Shown: piece after piece, positions 38,201-52,867 of the stretch
Layout: every line of letters begins with the position of its first letter
How positions within the stretch are numbered: the stretch's first letter is position 1
NCBI GenBank assembly: GCA_034687125.1
Contig: JAQGBZ010000266.1
Coordinates: 1-64,000, forward strand
Direction of reading: 5' to 3'
DNA: 64,000 nucleotides
Source: Neelides folsomi
Lineage: Eukaryota; Arthropoda; Collembola; Neelipleona; Neelidae
The notes under the pieces: model-generated
What the model was told of the DNA's origin: nothing
What the model saw: only the letters and a program-made list of their open reading frames with translations
The model's database searches: none
Position numbers and translations under genes: made by a program

Positions 38201-41200
38201 TTTAATGAAGGCTATTACATATAGACAGTATTAGTATAAGTATATCTTAAATTATTAGCATGTTATATTGAAAGTATTTGGTGGCATTCACTAATTGTAT
38301 TTTATGTTATTTTCATTGTCGGAATAATTCAAAAAGGTGTTAAATTACATAACAAATGTTTTTAGTTTAAATCCAATTGAACCAAACTTGAACTGATATG
38401 ATAAGGGTTAATAATGAATGAGTAGTGTGATAACATTATTTCCTTTTTTAAAGTAGGTAATGTTTATAATAAGTTCATTCATACACATGTCATATTTTTA
38501 TCAGTTATCAGACAGATTTCTAGACAAATTCACGTAAATTCATTAATTATTCCGCAATAATTATATTTACCTACCTAAATATGCATTATTTTATTGTTTG
38601 AAGGTGTTAGTAAAAAATTACAATGGTTGATTAAAATAATGGAGTTTTATATGATTAATTTTGATTTATTATATTTAGCATTTTATGATTCATTATCAAT
38701 TCAATACTTTCTACGTTCAATGAGGTTATATACATACCATTACCATTATGCATTATTTCAAATATTTTTATAATTCAGAAACTCAACAAGCATTATATTA
38801 AATTATTATAAAATTTTACAATATTGGTTTAACTAGCTTGCCATTTGTATACAGCATTTGGTATGTTGAGGGTTTTGACTGATTAATTGTGATAATTTTA
38901 TTCTATATTGACAATTTAATATTTTACGTTCTGTTCATAACTTGTGTCATGTAAGTGAATATACGCAGAGCACTTTTAGATTACTTCCGTGTTTATATTT
39001 ATAATTTCATATCTTTGGACGATAAAATTACTTGATAACTTGTAATATTATTAAACACTTGGTTTTAACACTAGAAACTTATATATTCAGTTATTTTGTC
39101 CATTTATATCTTATGCAAATGAAAACGCGTCGAGTAAAAATGAGTCGGAACTTCTAATTTGAGCTGAAATGAATAAAAGTATACCGGAAGTGTGGTTAGA
39201 ATTTATTATTTCCTATTTAAATTTGAATTGGAGATATTTAAGAAGTTAAAGGTAATATTTTTTTATTGTCTTATAATTTTAATATTGTTGGGTTGAATAT
39301 AATCATGTAATCAATTAAGTAAAGAATTGTTTTTCATTAATTATATTTAATAGCTTATTACTTTATTAGTACTGTTCCAACATACAATAGATTTTGGGTA
39401 CAAGACATGATATGTATGTATTATAAGAATATTTTTTTGCGTGAGGTTTTATTAGTAACTGAATTTATCTCATACAATGGAATAGGAAGCAAAGAAATAA
39501 TTACACAGCCATTCCCAACTATCACAATCGTTTTTTAAAGGACAAGGAAAAGAAATTATTCTTAGGATATAAACTTGGTAAAATTTTACTTTGTCTCGTT
39601 TATGTATGGAGTCAAAGGTAATTGAATCTCTATTCTTTTGGAAAAGAATGGAATTCATAATCTTATAGTATCAATAAGGCTTATTATCTCGTTTTAAGAG
39701 TCTAGAAGGTTGGTTCTTTAATGTCGATTTAATCTTGAGGAAATTCCAATTTTTTGAATCCTCAACATTACCCTTTGTTGAGAATATTTTATTCCTTATA
39801 TTAGGAATAAGAAAGGAATAAAATTAACATTAATATAAGTTAAAGGCTTTAAAATTAATGTGTTGAAAATAATGAAGGTAAATGTAAAAGATTTTTATTA
39901 AAATGTGGCCATTGTAAAATAATTAAAGTTTTTATGGTCATTACGTAAAAAATCCTTGTCACTTTGAAACTTGAAGTGCCAAAGGTATATTTTTTATTAT
40001 TTTTATAATTGCCGTTTATTCTTATATTAACTAACTAACAGGGAAGTTGACTAATGAAAACATTCAATCGACGATTTGCTCTTTCAATGCAAGTAAACTT
40101 TACAATGCATTTAATTTGATGATAAAAAAATAAACAAACCATTGTTTGTTACGTATTGCTTAAATGGTTCAATGTACATATTTGCCAAAAGAAAAACTTA
40201 CATTAATTATTTATGTTCACATTTAACTGCTTTAATAAACCAATGGTTGATAAACCAATTTGGCTCTTTATAATCGTGGCCAAATAATTTTTTGTGTATC
40301 GATTTAAGGAATTGTGGGATATTTCATATCTATACATATTATACTTACATCTATATATCGTCATTTTAACATTTCTTTTCTAATGGAATAGAAATATAAT
40401 TTATTGGGCTTGTATTTCAGTATGGGATAGAGTATAGAGTATATTATGTATTTATGTATAGAGTTTATTTATTGTTTAAAATCCAGTAGGTACATGTTAT
40501 GAGACGGGGGGAGGTGTAGAGATGAATTGTCCACATGTACACACGGCTCTTGTTCAAAGTGGGGGTGTATTTTTTTATTCGTTTCTTGCGAGTGAGAGCC
40601 TGAATACGCGTATCTGATCATATAAGAATCATAGGATATATCTCTGTATGTATCGTAGTTGTGCTTTTCTGGCTGGCCGACAAGGATAAGGTCATTTTCA
40701 TAGGGAAATGGAATCTTGTTGGTTGAGCATTTATGTACTTTTATGCCTACAAAGGGACATGGTGCGGTGGTGGTGAGTATACATAAATGTATATAGGTAA
40801 GTAAGTATGTATTTGTGTGTAAGTGAAGGAGTATGCAATTCGCACACACATTCATTTCTTATTATAATTGGTAAAGGAGAAGGTGTACAGCGTATGATGA
40901 TTGAACTGACCTTGTCCGTGCTCCGTCTGTAATCATATGGCAGTTGATTTTGCAAGCATGAATCCCTTCCGTCCTCCCTTCTTCTACATTGTATGTACAT
41001 AGAGGGTTGTAAGGGGGGAAGGGGGTGACTCCCTCCCATGTTACGCCACACCACTAGTTTAATATACTAGCTCATAATTGTAATATTCATGGGCGCTTGT
41101 TGTTAGCTATTTTATATAGAGTTAAGAGTTGTAGAGAATTGCATATGAGAAAACGCGCAGCATTGACATTGCATTGTAGTATTGTTGGTCTTGGGAAGTG

Positions 41201-44200
41201 GTGAAGAGTGAGAGTCTGTTCAAGTTAGTCATCATTTCCAAGGGGCAGGGATAATGGTGGATCGATCGAGACTTCATTTCCATTTGGGGCCCATGAGGTA
41301 GTTGCTTCTCAGCTCTCCGTTTGTCTCTTTCTTTGTCTGCCCCTCTCTCGTGTATAATCAGCCTGTTTTTTATCCCTCTTTGCTCCTGGAGAGAGACAAA
41401 GGAAAAAGCTTCCACTCATTTCATTTCGCTGAGAGTTTAAACTAGGTTTAGTTGTATACACTGGCCAGACTTATACAGTCGGCCTCTGGTCCCTTCAAGA
41501 TCTAACTGATTTGAGACCCCAACGATCCAGAGAGAGACCAATTAACGAGTTGCCTCCATTTATGTTCAAAACCCACCCTCATTTACAACATTATGGATTG
41601 ACTTTGGTCTCCCCCTTCTTGAAAAGAAGTTTGTTCCTTGTTCGTGTTTTAATATAATTACGGGTCCAGAGTGCTAAAAAGTGTGATTGGGACCTATCCT
41701 TGTTGAAACCAAAGATATTTTTTATAATATTCACCCTCTCGCTCTTTCTCTCTGTGTTTAATATTGTAAAAGGGGCTGTTCAAGATTTACGTTCAAACTT
41801 TTCCATTACTATCGCCCTAGTGGTGGTGGTTTGCTCCATTAGCATGGAATATGCAATCCGGTCTAATATCTACTGGGCCTTTGTGTGTGGTTAAACTTTT
41901 AAACCGCCTTCCTGTTTCGTTCGATCAAATTTCTCTGCTCCCTAAGATAATAATCGGGAAGGGAAATTGAGTATATTTAGTAGATATAAAACAAGTTCGA
42001 ATATTTTGTATTTTATTGGATGGACGGTGGTCTGGTTTTTAGTAAATCCGTCATGTGTTTTATAATAGTTTTGGGAAGGAAGTAAAATATTTTTGCTGGA
42101 GCCATATGCATATAGTTATTATATAAGAGTCGATTATTGAGGTTTAGTCCAAGTTGTTTGGATTACCAACCCCAGCTTGCTTGGAGCCTCACTCCCGTTT
42201 TCTCTCAGACGATCATGCCTTGTACGGCTTTCACAGGGGATCCTAGGAATTCTACTGGGTAAGATATTTTCATATTTTGATTTGAAACGACGTCATCGTG
42301 TTAATAATATTTCTACAGATATCTTTATTTATACAAATATAATATTGTAAAGTTGTGGATGTGTAAGAGCTAGAAGGCAAATTCTGAAATTCTCTTCGTC
42401 GTGTTGATAAATTTTGTCAAAGAGGATTATAATATTTGAGTTTAACATTTATAGTTTAGCTCTTGATAAGTATGTAGACAGGGGAGGAGAAAAGGAACAT
42501 TGATCATATATGCATAAATATGAAGGGAGTTGGGATGTTGCTCGGATAGCGAATATTAAATATATTTGAATATGCGTGCTTATGATAAAATGAAGTTAAA
42601 GGAGCGAGCGCAAGGGAGAGATTATTCTAAATAAGTTAATTTGAATTTTCCCCTCTTATGTTAGATACAGATAAATTCTGGAGAGCAACGTGGTCTTTGA
42701 GGATTTTAAAATTTGGTTGAATTTGTTTTGCAGTGGCTAAAATGGAAATGGTTTGGATTTTCATAGAGAGCCTTTAGGGCTAAGGGGATAATAAATTGGT
42801 GATTCATTTGGAGGTCAGGAAACGTATGGTCCATCTTACCTTAACACGTTGGTGACCAAAATGGCTAAATGGCATTTCGCTCCTGTTTTTATATTAAATG
42901 GGGAGTGGGAGAATAAGTGTAGATATATTAAAGTGTATTGTAGAAAAAAAGTTTGAGAATTCTTGCCCTTTGACTTCTCACCCAATCCCTCTCTCATCGA
43001 ACACTCGATCGAAGAGTTGGCGAGGGAGTGAATCGCTGAATCAACCCAATGAGTCTATATGGCCACTGTGATCCGACGGTTGGGCAAGGGGAAATGAGTA
43101 GAATATTGAGTCCAACCCCGGCGACAGGAGTCTTGAAGGTTCTTTCTCGCTTATCGCCTTCTCCCTACTTCCTTCTTTGGACATAAATTGCGGGGAAATG
43201 TTCCACCTCCGAATTTTTATTCCTTTTCATCCATCTACTCGGTTCACTTGACTTCACTCACTCCGTCTCATCATCTTGTCTCTTCAATCACATTCTCCCC
43301 TCAACTCAACCCGAGGGGCTTAGGAAAGAGCTGGAGAAAGAATAATCAATTTTTCTTCATAGCTTTTCCTTCTCCCCTCTTCTCAAATTCCTATAGCTTT
43401 CTTTTCCACTTTGGTTTATACAGACTGAGAACTATTATTATTCCATCTTTGCATTTTCTCTAATTCACGGGATTTGGTTTCGTATAATATCTACACTTAT
43501 ACATATACTTACATAGCTTTTGCGTATAATATAGAATATTTATAGGATTATAATTATAAATATTGGGTATACAGTATACATAATTGTATGTCTTTTAGAA
43601 TTTTATAAGGTTTAGAGATTTTGGGTTTTATATTTATTATTACTACATTATTATTCACAGCTCATATCAGTCGAATTTGTCAACATTCTTAAGCACCCCG
43701 TAAAGGATAATAATACATAGGTTTTGGATAAATGTGAATCTAATCCTTCTTTAAACTCTAGCTCTTGTAGTAATGTCATTATGATGGAGGTTTATTACAA
43801 TAAGTCTAATTGAATTTTGATATTTTGATTTAATAATGATATTGTATTTTGATATTTTGTCAGAACTTATTTATTTCAAAGGTATTGAGTGCGTTAATTA
43901 TATTATATAATATTTCGACATTTGTTTGATATCATTTGGCATTCAAGAAAATGTTATTTAATAATCCTGAATTTAATGTTTGAAACAAGAGAAGTTTGAA
44001 TTACAATTTTACAATTCAATCATGACTAGATTTTTTCTGTTCAATACATTGTGCTTTTTGTATTATTTGATACATATGGGGAAATAATTATTGAAAATAA
44101 TACTTTGATGAATTTGAGATTTTTAGCTCGCGTGCTTTTAGAAAAATGGCTATATATTTTATTGATGAGGCCTAAAAACTCGTTTCTCATATTGTGGAAT

Positions 44201-47200
44201 GTACGTACTTACATTTAGATAAATAATTACGATTTGGGTAGCGTGGAGTTTGTATTTAATATGCATGCATTATAGAAATATTTTAGGTATATTGAGGTAC
44301 CAAGTTTGAAGTTATATTAGCTCAATTGGAAACCTTCATTTAATTCGTTTTTTTAATAGGAGAAGCTTTTGTTTCAATTATTCCTTTTTATATTTTTTTC
44401 AACGTGATGACGAATTAAAGCAAAGTTCACGTTTCTCTCTTACTCATGTAATATGTACCCCCCAAACTTCCATCATTGCACAACATTTGATCATAAAATT
44501 GTAATTGGCGACCTTAAGAAAGAACGGCCGGATTTATCTAAATAATTTATTTGTTTCTCCCTTTCCTTTAATATTAAATGTAATGTTCATTTTGTCCATG
44601 GCATTTCTTTGCATTGTTCGTATTATCTTCAAATGCTTTTTGTTTTATTGGATTCATATAACTAAATGTTAATAATATTGGATTAATAGATAGTTTCTGG
44701 CTGTATTATATTATTTTATATATGTATGTATGATTTATTTATTCAGGTAAAGTTAGAGTAGCAGGCCCAGGGCCCATGCTATTATTTTATATAAAAGTAC
44801 GTAGACCTTTTATAACTGCTAAAAGAGAGAATCGGGACAAAAAGAAATGGAAGTTAATGAAATTGAAATAGCTCTGCTCTTCGATTCCTTTTATTGAATG
44901 GAATTGAAGAGAGCAGTAAAAGAGGAAAATGAGTTTCGAGGATATTAATGTGCTTCTAGAATAATAGCATTCGATTTGCCCGGGCATCGATGTGAAGAGA
45001 GTGGTTTTAGAGGATGAAATGACTTTCACCATATTCCAGGATTCCATCCCTGATTCCAAAATCATTCTTTGCGGCTAAAACAATTCAAAAAGGGAAATTG
45101 ATCTAAAGAAGCAAGAATTGCTTTTTGTGAATTTTTGATTGAATCAGCAAATTGTTCAACTTGTTCTTTTAAACTTAATTTATTATTCCATTCACTTACA
45201 TTCTAAATTGTAATTTGGCCTTTTACGCATTTGTTAATGTCTATTTTATAAAAATGGTTAAAAAATGATGTATAAGGAAGAGAGCCAGCATTAATTAAAT
45301 TATTCTTTTGCATATGCTATGAGCTTATTCACCATAAGAAGAAGAGTCATAATTGTCAGGGTCATTTAGTTGTATTTATGTAAGTTAGTAAGTTGTTGGT
45401 TATGTTCTTTTCACATAGCTGAGATCGGAAGTGAGAGGAAAGAGGTTATGGTCAATGAAAGCCCCAGGGTCATTATATTTCATTTGCAGAGGCCCCCACT
45501 CACACGTATATTACATTTAAAATACATAGATTCGTGTACATAAATTCATGTACATAGATTCAATGTACATTCAAATGTTGTTTGCAAGGTGAGAGGGAAA
45601 GGGTGGGAAGGGAGGTGAAGAGTTTGAGGGAACGAACGATGACGAGGGCAGGAGGATGGCTGCAATGGGATAACATTGTAAATGAAGGGTTCTTGAGGGT
45701 GATGGGGAAGAAGAAGGTTCCCGAGGAAAGAGAGAGAGTTGGTGGGAGGGTTGAAGATATTGAGTCGATCCGGGACACAAAGCTGGGGAAATCGATAGGC
45801 GGAATGGAAGTGTAAGTTGAAAGAGCCCGTGGTGGAGTTGAGGGGGAATTTTCGCCTGACTCCTAACGCTACTGACTCAACTTTCATATATATGTTAACT
45901 TAGGATGGGATAGGGTAGTACTTCAGCCACTTCTTCCCACTTGAATATCCTCGATCCACTTTTCTCACTTCCCATTGCTTTACATTTCGTGGAGAGGAAG
46001 AACAGGGAAGATTTCATAAATGTTGGGAAACGGGAGGGATCTCGGGAGAGAGAAGAGGAGAGAAGGAGAGAGAAGAGGAATGAAGGGAGAAGTTTTGAGA
46101 ATGAATGAGAGAAATCCCGTCCAGCAAGTTTTCCCCTCCCTGGTCCACCCTTCTCGGCGAAACCTCGCCCGATTAGATGATTCGGCCAAGTATTCATTTT
46201 GGCTCACAGTGGAATACGTGGTAGATAGGAATCTCCTTGAGTATGGAATTTGGGACCTTCATCATTATGCATTTTATACAGTTAACGATTCCTTTTAATA
46301 CTCCACTTATTGCTCCCTTCACAAGCTGCCAAGAGAATGAGAGATGAGGAGTTGAGGACAACCTTTGAGGATTGAAATTTATATGGGAAATAACTTTGGC
46401 TCTCAAATCCTCATATATTACTTTTAACTTGCGTTTAATATTTTTTATATACTCACAAGACTTTATATATTGGCGTACTACTTTCATGTAAAAAGTAAGA
46501 AAGTGTTTATTTATATTTGAATATGGGTATTTATATTTGGATAGTTATGTGATTTTTGATTAAATCCGTTTTGTCATTTAATGCACTTGGAAGGATTACC
46601 TTGGATTGAATGAGGGACGTGAAACTAATTTTAGAGTGTTTTAGTGATTTCTTGGTTCACTCTGTTACTAAACGGTCACATCTCATATCATTCCCAATGG
46701 CATTTATATTTATTTATGAACAAGTCGAGGTGAATTTTATAATGGACATGTAGTAGAGCTATTTATGTATTCAGTTCCCGATTTTGTGTTTAATAGAACT
46801 AATAGGAAGGATCTTTCGTTATGAGTTAAATGGCGTCATTTCCCGGGTTTTGAGCTTCTCTTTATAATGGGACTCCCATTCTGCATTCTGTTAGTGGAAG
46901 TGTAGAATACAAAAGTTCTATGTACATAATACAAGAGTGCTATATGTTGCATTATATGTATGTACAAGAGTGATATATATCTGTACATAGTATGTACAAG
47001 AGTGCAAAATACAAGAGTTGAGTACAAGGAGTGTTTGTGATCCCAAAGTGTGAGCCTTTGTGTGAACAAATGAGTTTTAGGGCCAAATTTTGAGTTGATC
47101 GCTCAACCCTGTCTTTTTCTTTTTATGGATAAGGGAAATAGGGTGAAAGTGAAATGAAAGTCTTCCCCTTCCTCTTTCCTTCATCATCATATTTCACTTA

Positions 47201-50200
47201 GAGTTGGAGGATTTTGGTCCTATGGGTTGGTGGAAAAGGAGTTTCTTCCCCTTGGCACAAACCTCTGTACTTTGTAGCTCGTGAATGAATGAGAGAGGGA
47301 AATGTTGGAGAAGATGAAATGGATAGAGATAGAGAAGGTTTGTAGAGTTTGTAGCTTAGCTTTTATAATAGAGATATAAGGGGATTTGAGGGTATAATTG
47401 TCTGTGATGACAAAGTGAAAACTCGTCAGATTTCCTTCCGGTACAGAGATGATCCATTCATAGTCATCAGTCTGCTTCGTTCCCTTTCTCTGTGAATTCT
47501 CTACTGGGTGTGAACCTGAGGGGAGGGGAGGATGGAGGAATGAAGGAATAGGATATAAGAATATACAGGAATATAGCAATAGAGTTTGAGGGGAGGGAAG
47601 AAGGGGGGAAAGTTTAATGTCGGTTCAAATGAGATAAGATGGCACATCTCATAGAAGGATCTTATTCTTAAACTTCAAAAGTTAAGAAAAAGTCTTTAAA
47701 TTCTTTTTTTTTCTCTCTTGGAAGTGGTTGAAGAAAAGTTGAGTTGTAATTGGGCTCTTTTCTATCTATTCTTCGATTCCCTGGAGTTTAATAGAAGAAC
47801 TCTTTCCCTTTCTTTTCTTGTATTAAATTAGTTGATCAACCAATGTTTGGTTGAGAAAATCAACTTTGAAAAAATCTAATTGGTTTGAGAGTTTGGAAGG
47901 AAAGATTCTTTTTAAATTACTTCTAGTGAAAGAAATTTTTTAATTATTTGGTTTTGAAAAGTTTCCATTGACGTGGATTGAAATTTTAATATTTAATTTT
48001 AAAATGTTTACTTTTTCCCCTATTGAACGAACCTTTAAAATTGAGTTTTTCCTAGAGCTTTTCCTGGTAGTATTAATAGGAGTATTATAGTAGTTTTATG
48101 TATAAATGCTTCACTACCTGTTCATGCATGCTGAAAAGGGTAAAAGGAAGTGAAGAAGGGGGAGAAAATAGGAAGGTGCATGCGAACATTCACTTCCTTG
48201 TAAAGAAAGTATTTCCATTATAAATACGTTGCTTCCTCTTTAAATATACTAACATTAAGTATACTTGACTTATATACAGTAGTGCTTACAATTACAAATA
48301 GTATACCTTTACTACTAATTTCTCGCTGCTAATAAAAACAGGAGCATTAATACTTAAGTGGGTCTATAATGTACAGCTATAATGTATTGTAAAAGCTATA
48401 GCTAGAGAGATTCTTAAAGAGCAAAAGACTTTTTTTAGAACTTTGGAAGGAATCGACCAAGTTTGGAAAAATTCACTTCTTAACTTTTACTTTATCAACT
48501 TGTCTATTCAATGCAATGGTTAAAGGAAGAGTTCTTGAGATGTATAATGATAATGATTCTGAGGAAGATAGTTGGTGAATGATATAGAAGAGGATTCTAT
48601 GGATATAAATGGTGGTAAGAGGGAACTGATGAGATCCAATGAATTCCTTTCCTTTGGGTTTCCCTTCCTTTTCAACATTAATGTCTCATTTCATGGCGAC
48701 CACTTTCACTCCCGGGTGTTCTCTCATCCTCTTTTAGAGAATCTCTCCCGTCTCTTCGGAAGAGATAAAGAAAGTTATAGGGGGCTTAGCAGGGCTTTAC
48801 TCCCTATTTTGACTCTCTACTAAATTGAGCTTCTGCGATAAATTAAAGAGACTTAAAAGCCTCATTATCGTGAGGAAAAGTTTTTGGCTTAATTTTACCA
48901 AATTGCATACCTCTAGTTTCAAAATATTATGGGAAATGGGAGACGTGTAATAAACTTATAACAGTTATAACACTTTTTTACCTTTTACTTTTCTATACAT
49001 CTACGTAAAGTATATAAATATTATACGCAGTAGTAGTATATGTATAGTACATATTAAATGTAGTAGAGTAAAGTATGTGGGATTTTGAAGGAGATATTCA
49101 GAGAGATAATAAGAGGGAATAAAGATAGGCGGATTATGTAAAGTGATGAGAGTTGATGGTCCTCTGTGGTCGTTTGATATCATTAAGTCTAATCTCATTT
49201 ATTTTTTTGTTTCAGGTCACAGTCCCGGAGTGTCATCGGTGGAGGATCGGGGAGGAATTGTACTAACTCAGGTTGCCCGACTGGAACACCTCAATCTCAT
49301 CTTGGATTCAGAGCTCTTGGGACTCTTGGGTCTCATCAACCTCCACCTCACCCACTACATTTAATCAGCGCAGCTGCAAGTGTTGCTAATTTGAATCTTT
49401 CTGCACCGACTTCGACAGCCCTCATCCGAAGCGGGCCGGGCCTGGCGGATCCCGCCGCCGGTGGGTTAAGATTCTGTGATCATCACAACTCCATTTCCTC
49501 TGCTCCGCCCGCTGGTCTTGGAATTGGAATTTCTCCCTTATTCCCTTCAAGATCCGCCTTACCCTACTACACACGAGGGGGACATAAATTCCTGCGAAAT
49601 AGAGCAAGACATCGTGGAATGAGCATGGGTCAGAAAGTTTCAGGTGATGAGTCAATTTGATTTTAATTATGTTTTTAATTATATGTTTAGATGCTTTATG
49701 AATGGAGATTTAAATGCAGATTTAAATGCAGATTGTTAATTGTTAATTAATTATTGGTTTTAGTGGCTGGAGGGAAGATGGTCGGCCGTGAGACTACTGC
49801 CCGTACCCCCGGACCTAGAGAACTCGCTGAAGAGTTGACACCTCCAACCCGACTTGATATGATCTTTGATATGCCCCCTGCATCGAAAGAACTCCAGTTC
49901 AAATATGCCTGGAACTCAGAAGATCGATCACTCAATATTTTTGTTAAGGTAAGAAAAAAACTTTCCCCCTTTTCTTTTTTATTTAAACCCCCATAAAAGA
50001 TAGGATTAAAGAATTATTAAAAGAGAAAACTTTAGGGTTTTTAAACTGTCAAGAACTTCAGCTCTTGTTTTTTAAATTTAATGCTTTCTTATTCTGAAAC
50101 AACTTTGGGAGCTTATTTTGCTTATCATCTTTTATTATTAAATGGGAAGTAAAAGCTATTTTAAGATTATGATTAGTTTTAATTGATTACCAATAAATCT

Positions 50201-52399
50201 ACTATTAGCTAAATACTTATATCTAAATAACGTATTCACCATTCGCTAGACTAACTGTAGTGAATAAATAATAGTTTTTTATATTGTAAATAAATAATTA
50301 CAGTTTACAGTCTATAAGTCTGTATTATATCAAAATTATTGTAGATTTTATTGTTAGAAAGATACAGATCAATTATTTGTGGAAAAATCAATGTTTGGGA
50401 AAGGAACTGATTGTTTCTTTTCTTTCAATGAATTGTGTATTAGGAGGATGACAAGTTGACATTCCATCGGCACCCAGTTGCGCAGAGCACTGACTGCATC
50501 CGAGGAAAGACTGGCTTTTCTAGAGGTCTTCATGTATGGGAAATACAATGGTCGACCAGACAGAGAGGCACCCATGCTGTCGTTGGAGTTGCTACAGCCG
50601 ACGCCCCACTCAACTGTGTTGGCTATCAGGTAAAGAAAAATATATAATGCCGATGACGGGTTTTTTGGCAATTTCAGTAGAAAGAAAAATGATGATAGGG
50701 TCGTGATGAGAGTTTGTAATCATTTAACCCATTTTCTTCAATTTCTTTCTTTACAGAGTTTAGTTGGAAGCAATGACCAGTCTTGGGGCTGGGATTTAGG
50801 ACGAAATAAGTTGTTCCATGATAGTAAAAACGTTACCTCCGGAACCACATACCCAGCTTTACTGAAACCCGATGAAAACTTTGTCGTACCAGATACCTTC
50901 TTAGGTGAGTATTAAAATAAAAATAATTTTTTTCCCTCATTTTTGCCCTTCTCTCCCCTTCTTCATTCTCTTTATCCAGATTAGATGAGCTTTAAGAAGA
51001 TCAAGAAAAAGAGTTCATATTAGTTTCCTTTCCCATCTCCCATATAGCCCTTTTGATAATAAAAGAAAAGGAAAATTTTTCCTTCCTATTTCTTTTATCT
51101 CCCATTGGATCTCTTTTGATCCTCTTATTATTTCTATTCCTCACGTAGGATAGAAGGTATTACCTTTATTTCAACCCTCGTTTTATCACATTTTCTTCAA
51201 ATGGATTTATATCCGTTTTAATATAAAATAACGTGATGAAAATCAATAATTCACAATCTTTTATCTAATGTGATTTTTAATGCAATTTTAATCAATATTA
51301 TGTAGCCAGCTAATGTATTTAAGTATAAATCTAATGATTTTCTTTCTTTTATTAATACAGTGGTCTTAGACATGGACGAGGGGACACTCGCATTTGTCGT
51401 TGATGGTCAATATCTAGGAATAGCTTTTCGCGGCCTAAAAGGGAAAAAGCTCCACCCTATTGTATCTGCTGTATGGGGTCACTGTGAAATAACGATGAAA
51501 TACATCGGCGGCCTCGACCGTAAGAACCTTCTCTTTTTCTACTTCAATTTATTATTTTGGCATATACCTATTATACATTTATACCCTTCCATTTATACAT
51601 ACTTTGCAATATGGGAATACATATTATATTGTATATTAAATATTATGGTACATGAGGTTGTGTGCATGAGGTTTGCACATGAGGAAAAGTTTTTTGAGAA
51701 TTTTCTCAAGGAAATGCCTCAAGTTTTAAATCTACTCGAGTAGGACCATAATTTATGCGGCGTTGCGCCTCTCCCATTGAATTCAAAATTCAAAAAGGGA
51801 GACCCTCTCTCTCTCTCTCTCCATTGGTGCGCTATCTTAAAACCCTCAAGAGAATTTTCATATTAGCTTCATATCTCATAAGATAGAACTACGAGAGATG
51901 CAGATTCCATTATTAGGTATATAATATATATATTTATATGTATAGTAAATGGAGAATTTGAAAATGAAGAAGTAAAGGGCTGAGACTGAGAGTTCTTGAG
52001 ATTTCTTCAATATTGAGAGTTTTTGAAAAGCCAAAGAGCGAGAGTTCCATTTAAAGTGAAAATCTTGACAATTCTAGAGTCTAGAAAGAGAGAGAGGAAT
52101 AGAAAAAAGGAAGGGAATTTAATTAGTAAATAATTTTGTTTTTTTTTCACACAGCTGAACCGCTGCCTCTGATGTTTCTCTGTCGTCGAGTGATTAGACA
52201 GAGCGTTGCAAGAGAGAGGCTTCACCGTGTGCCAGAGCTGAACCTTCCTCCTGCTATTAGAGATTACCTCTTGTACAAGTGAGTAGTTTCATTTCCGTTT
52301 TCTTTCCCTTCTTCTTCTTCCTTTTCCCCAAAATGTGTGTACCTTGTTAATGGATTTTTATTATTTTTTTTCTTACTTTTTAGGGGATCGACAACGTGA
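35236..52399 (+). CDS. gus: SPRY domain/SOCS box protein, gustavus-like (SPSB1/4 class)
   Basis: Eight exons: 35236-35606, 49216-49643, 49764-49948, 50444-50629, 50757-50904, 51361-51519, 52155-52278, 52384-52399, 1617 nt, 538 aa. The N-terminal half is Gly/Ala/His/Pro-rich with CxxC pairs (CFVC, CMPC). The SPRY domain spans about 300-490: [70 protein letters not shown] box at about 493-533 contains [15 protein letters not shown] and ends RDYLLYK. Family role: SPRY binds (D/E)-(I/L)-N-N-N motifs, e.g. in Vasa, and the SOCS box recruits Elongin B/C-Cullin5 for ubiquitination. If intron 7 is retained the protein ends at LLYK, as in relatives; splicing adds GSTT. The protein is about twice the usual ~280 aa because of the first two exons. 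Confidence 0.92.
42209..42258 (+). other. gus: Candidate alternative first coding exon of gustavus
   Basis: It is bounded by a pyrimidine-rich acceptor (TCTCTCAG) and a strong donor (ACTGG|GTAAGA). ATG at 42215 gives [15 protein letters not shown] with two bases left over, the phase that exon 2 (49216) requires and the one exon 1 also leaves. The isoform would have 429 aa. It could also be a 5' UTR exon or a chance match. Confidence 0.5.
46905..47040. repeat. Imperfect tandem repeat of GTACAAGAGTG-like units
   Basis: TACAAGAGTG or close variants (ATACAAGAGTG, GTACAAGAGTG, TACAAGGAGTG) recur at uneven spacing with intervening TATATGTA runs, inside gustavus intron 1. The minus-strand 77-codon frame here is a by-product of the repeat. 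Confidence 0.6.
51804..51821. repeat. (CT)n microsatellite
   Basis: Nine consecutive CT units in gustavus intron 6. Confidence 0.85.
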
Positions 52400-52867
52400 G
52401 GCAATGTGACATCGTTTAACGACTTCTTCTCATTTTTACTCTTATAATTCTTATTCTTACTTATATATAACTATATTATTATTATTATATTAACTATTTC
52501 CTTTTTTGAGGAGAATTTTTGCTCATAGTGACGTTATCTTATAATTAAGAGTTTAATCTTAATGTATTCTTACCTTTTTTGTTTTACTACACAACAGTCG
52601 TTTTTTTAAACTTATTTCGTCTTACGAATTTCATGATTTTGTTTTATACCCCCTTAAAAGCGAATTTCTAAATAATAGAAAAAGGTATGAATTGAATTTT
52701 ATATTTGAGTGTGTGTATAATATAAATAATATGCGATTATTATGTTTTTTGTAAAAAAAAGTCTACCATTATCATTACAATGGTAGCTTTTCCCTTCTGT
52801 TCCAATGTGAGAACCTCTATCTGAATATCTTGTATTTTAATGTATATTTAAGTTTAATGTAAGATTT

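Larger units (their letters stand above)
35607..49215 (+). other. 13.6-kb first intron of gustavus
   Basis: Mostly AT-rich noncoding DNA with GC-richer islands near 40900-41600, 42950-43400 and 45420-46400. It contains a candidate alternative first exon (42209-42258) and a short tandem repeat near 46900. The many short frames on both strands overlap each other and have no family features. I find no transposon ends or nested gene. Confidence 0.55.

Noticed and set aside
41122-41415. 97-codon minus frame in gustavus intron 1
   Set aside because: No domain, no splice support; purine/pyrimidine-biased sequence gives chance open frames.
45546-46298. Five overlapping frames on both strands
   Set aside because: Product of a purine-rich, GA-biased tract; no frame stands out.
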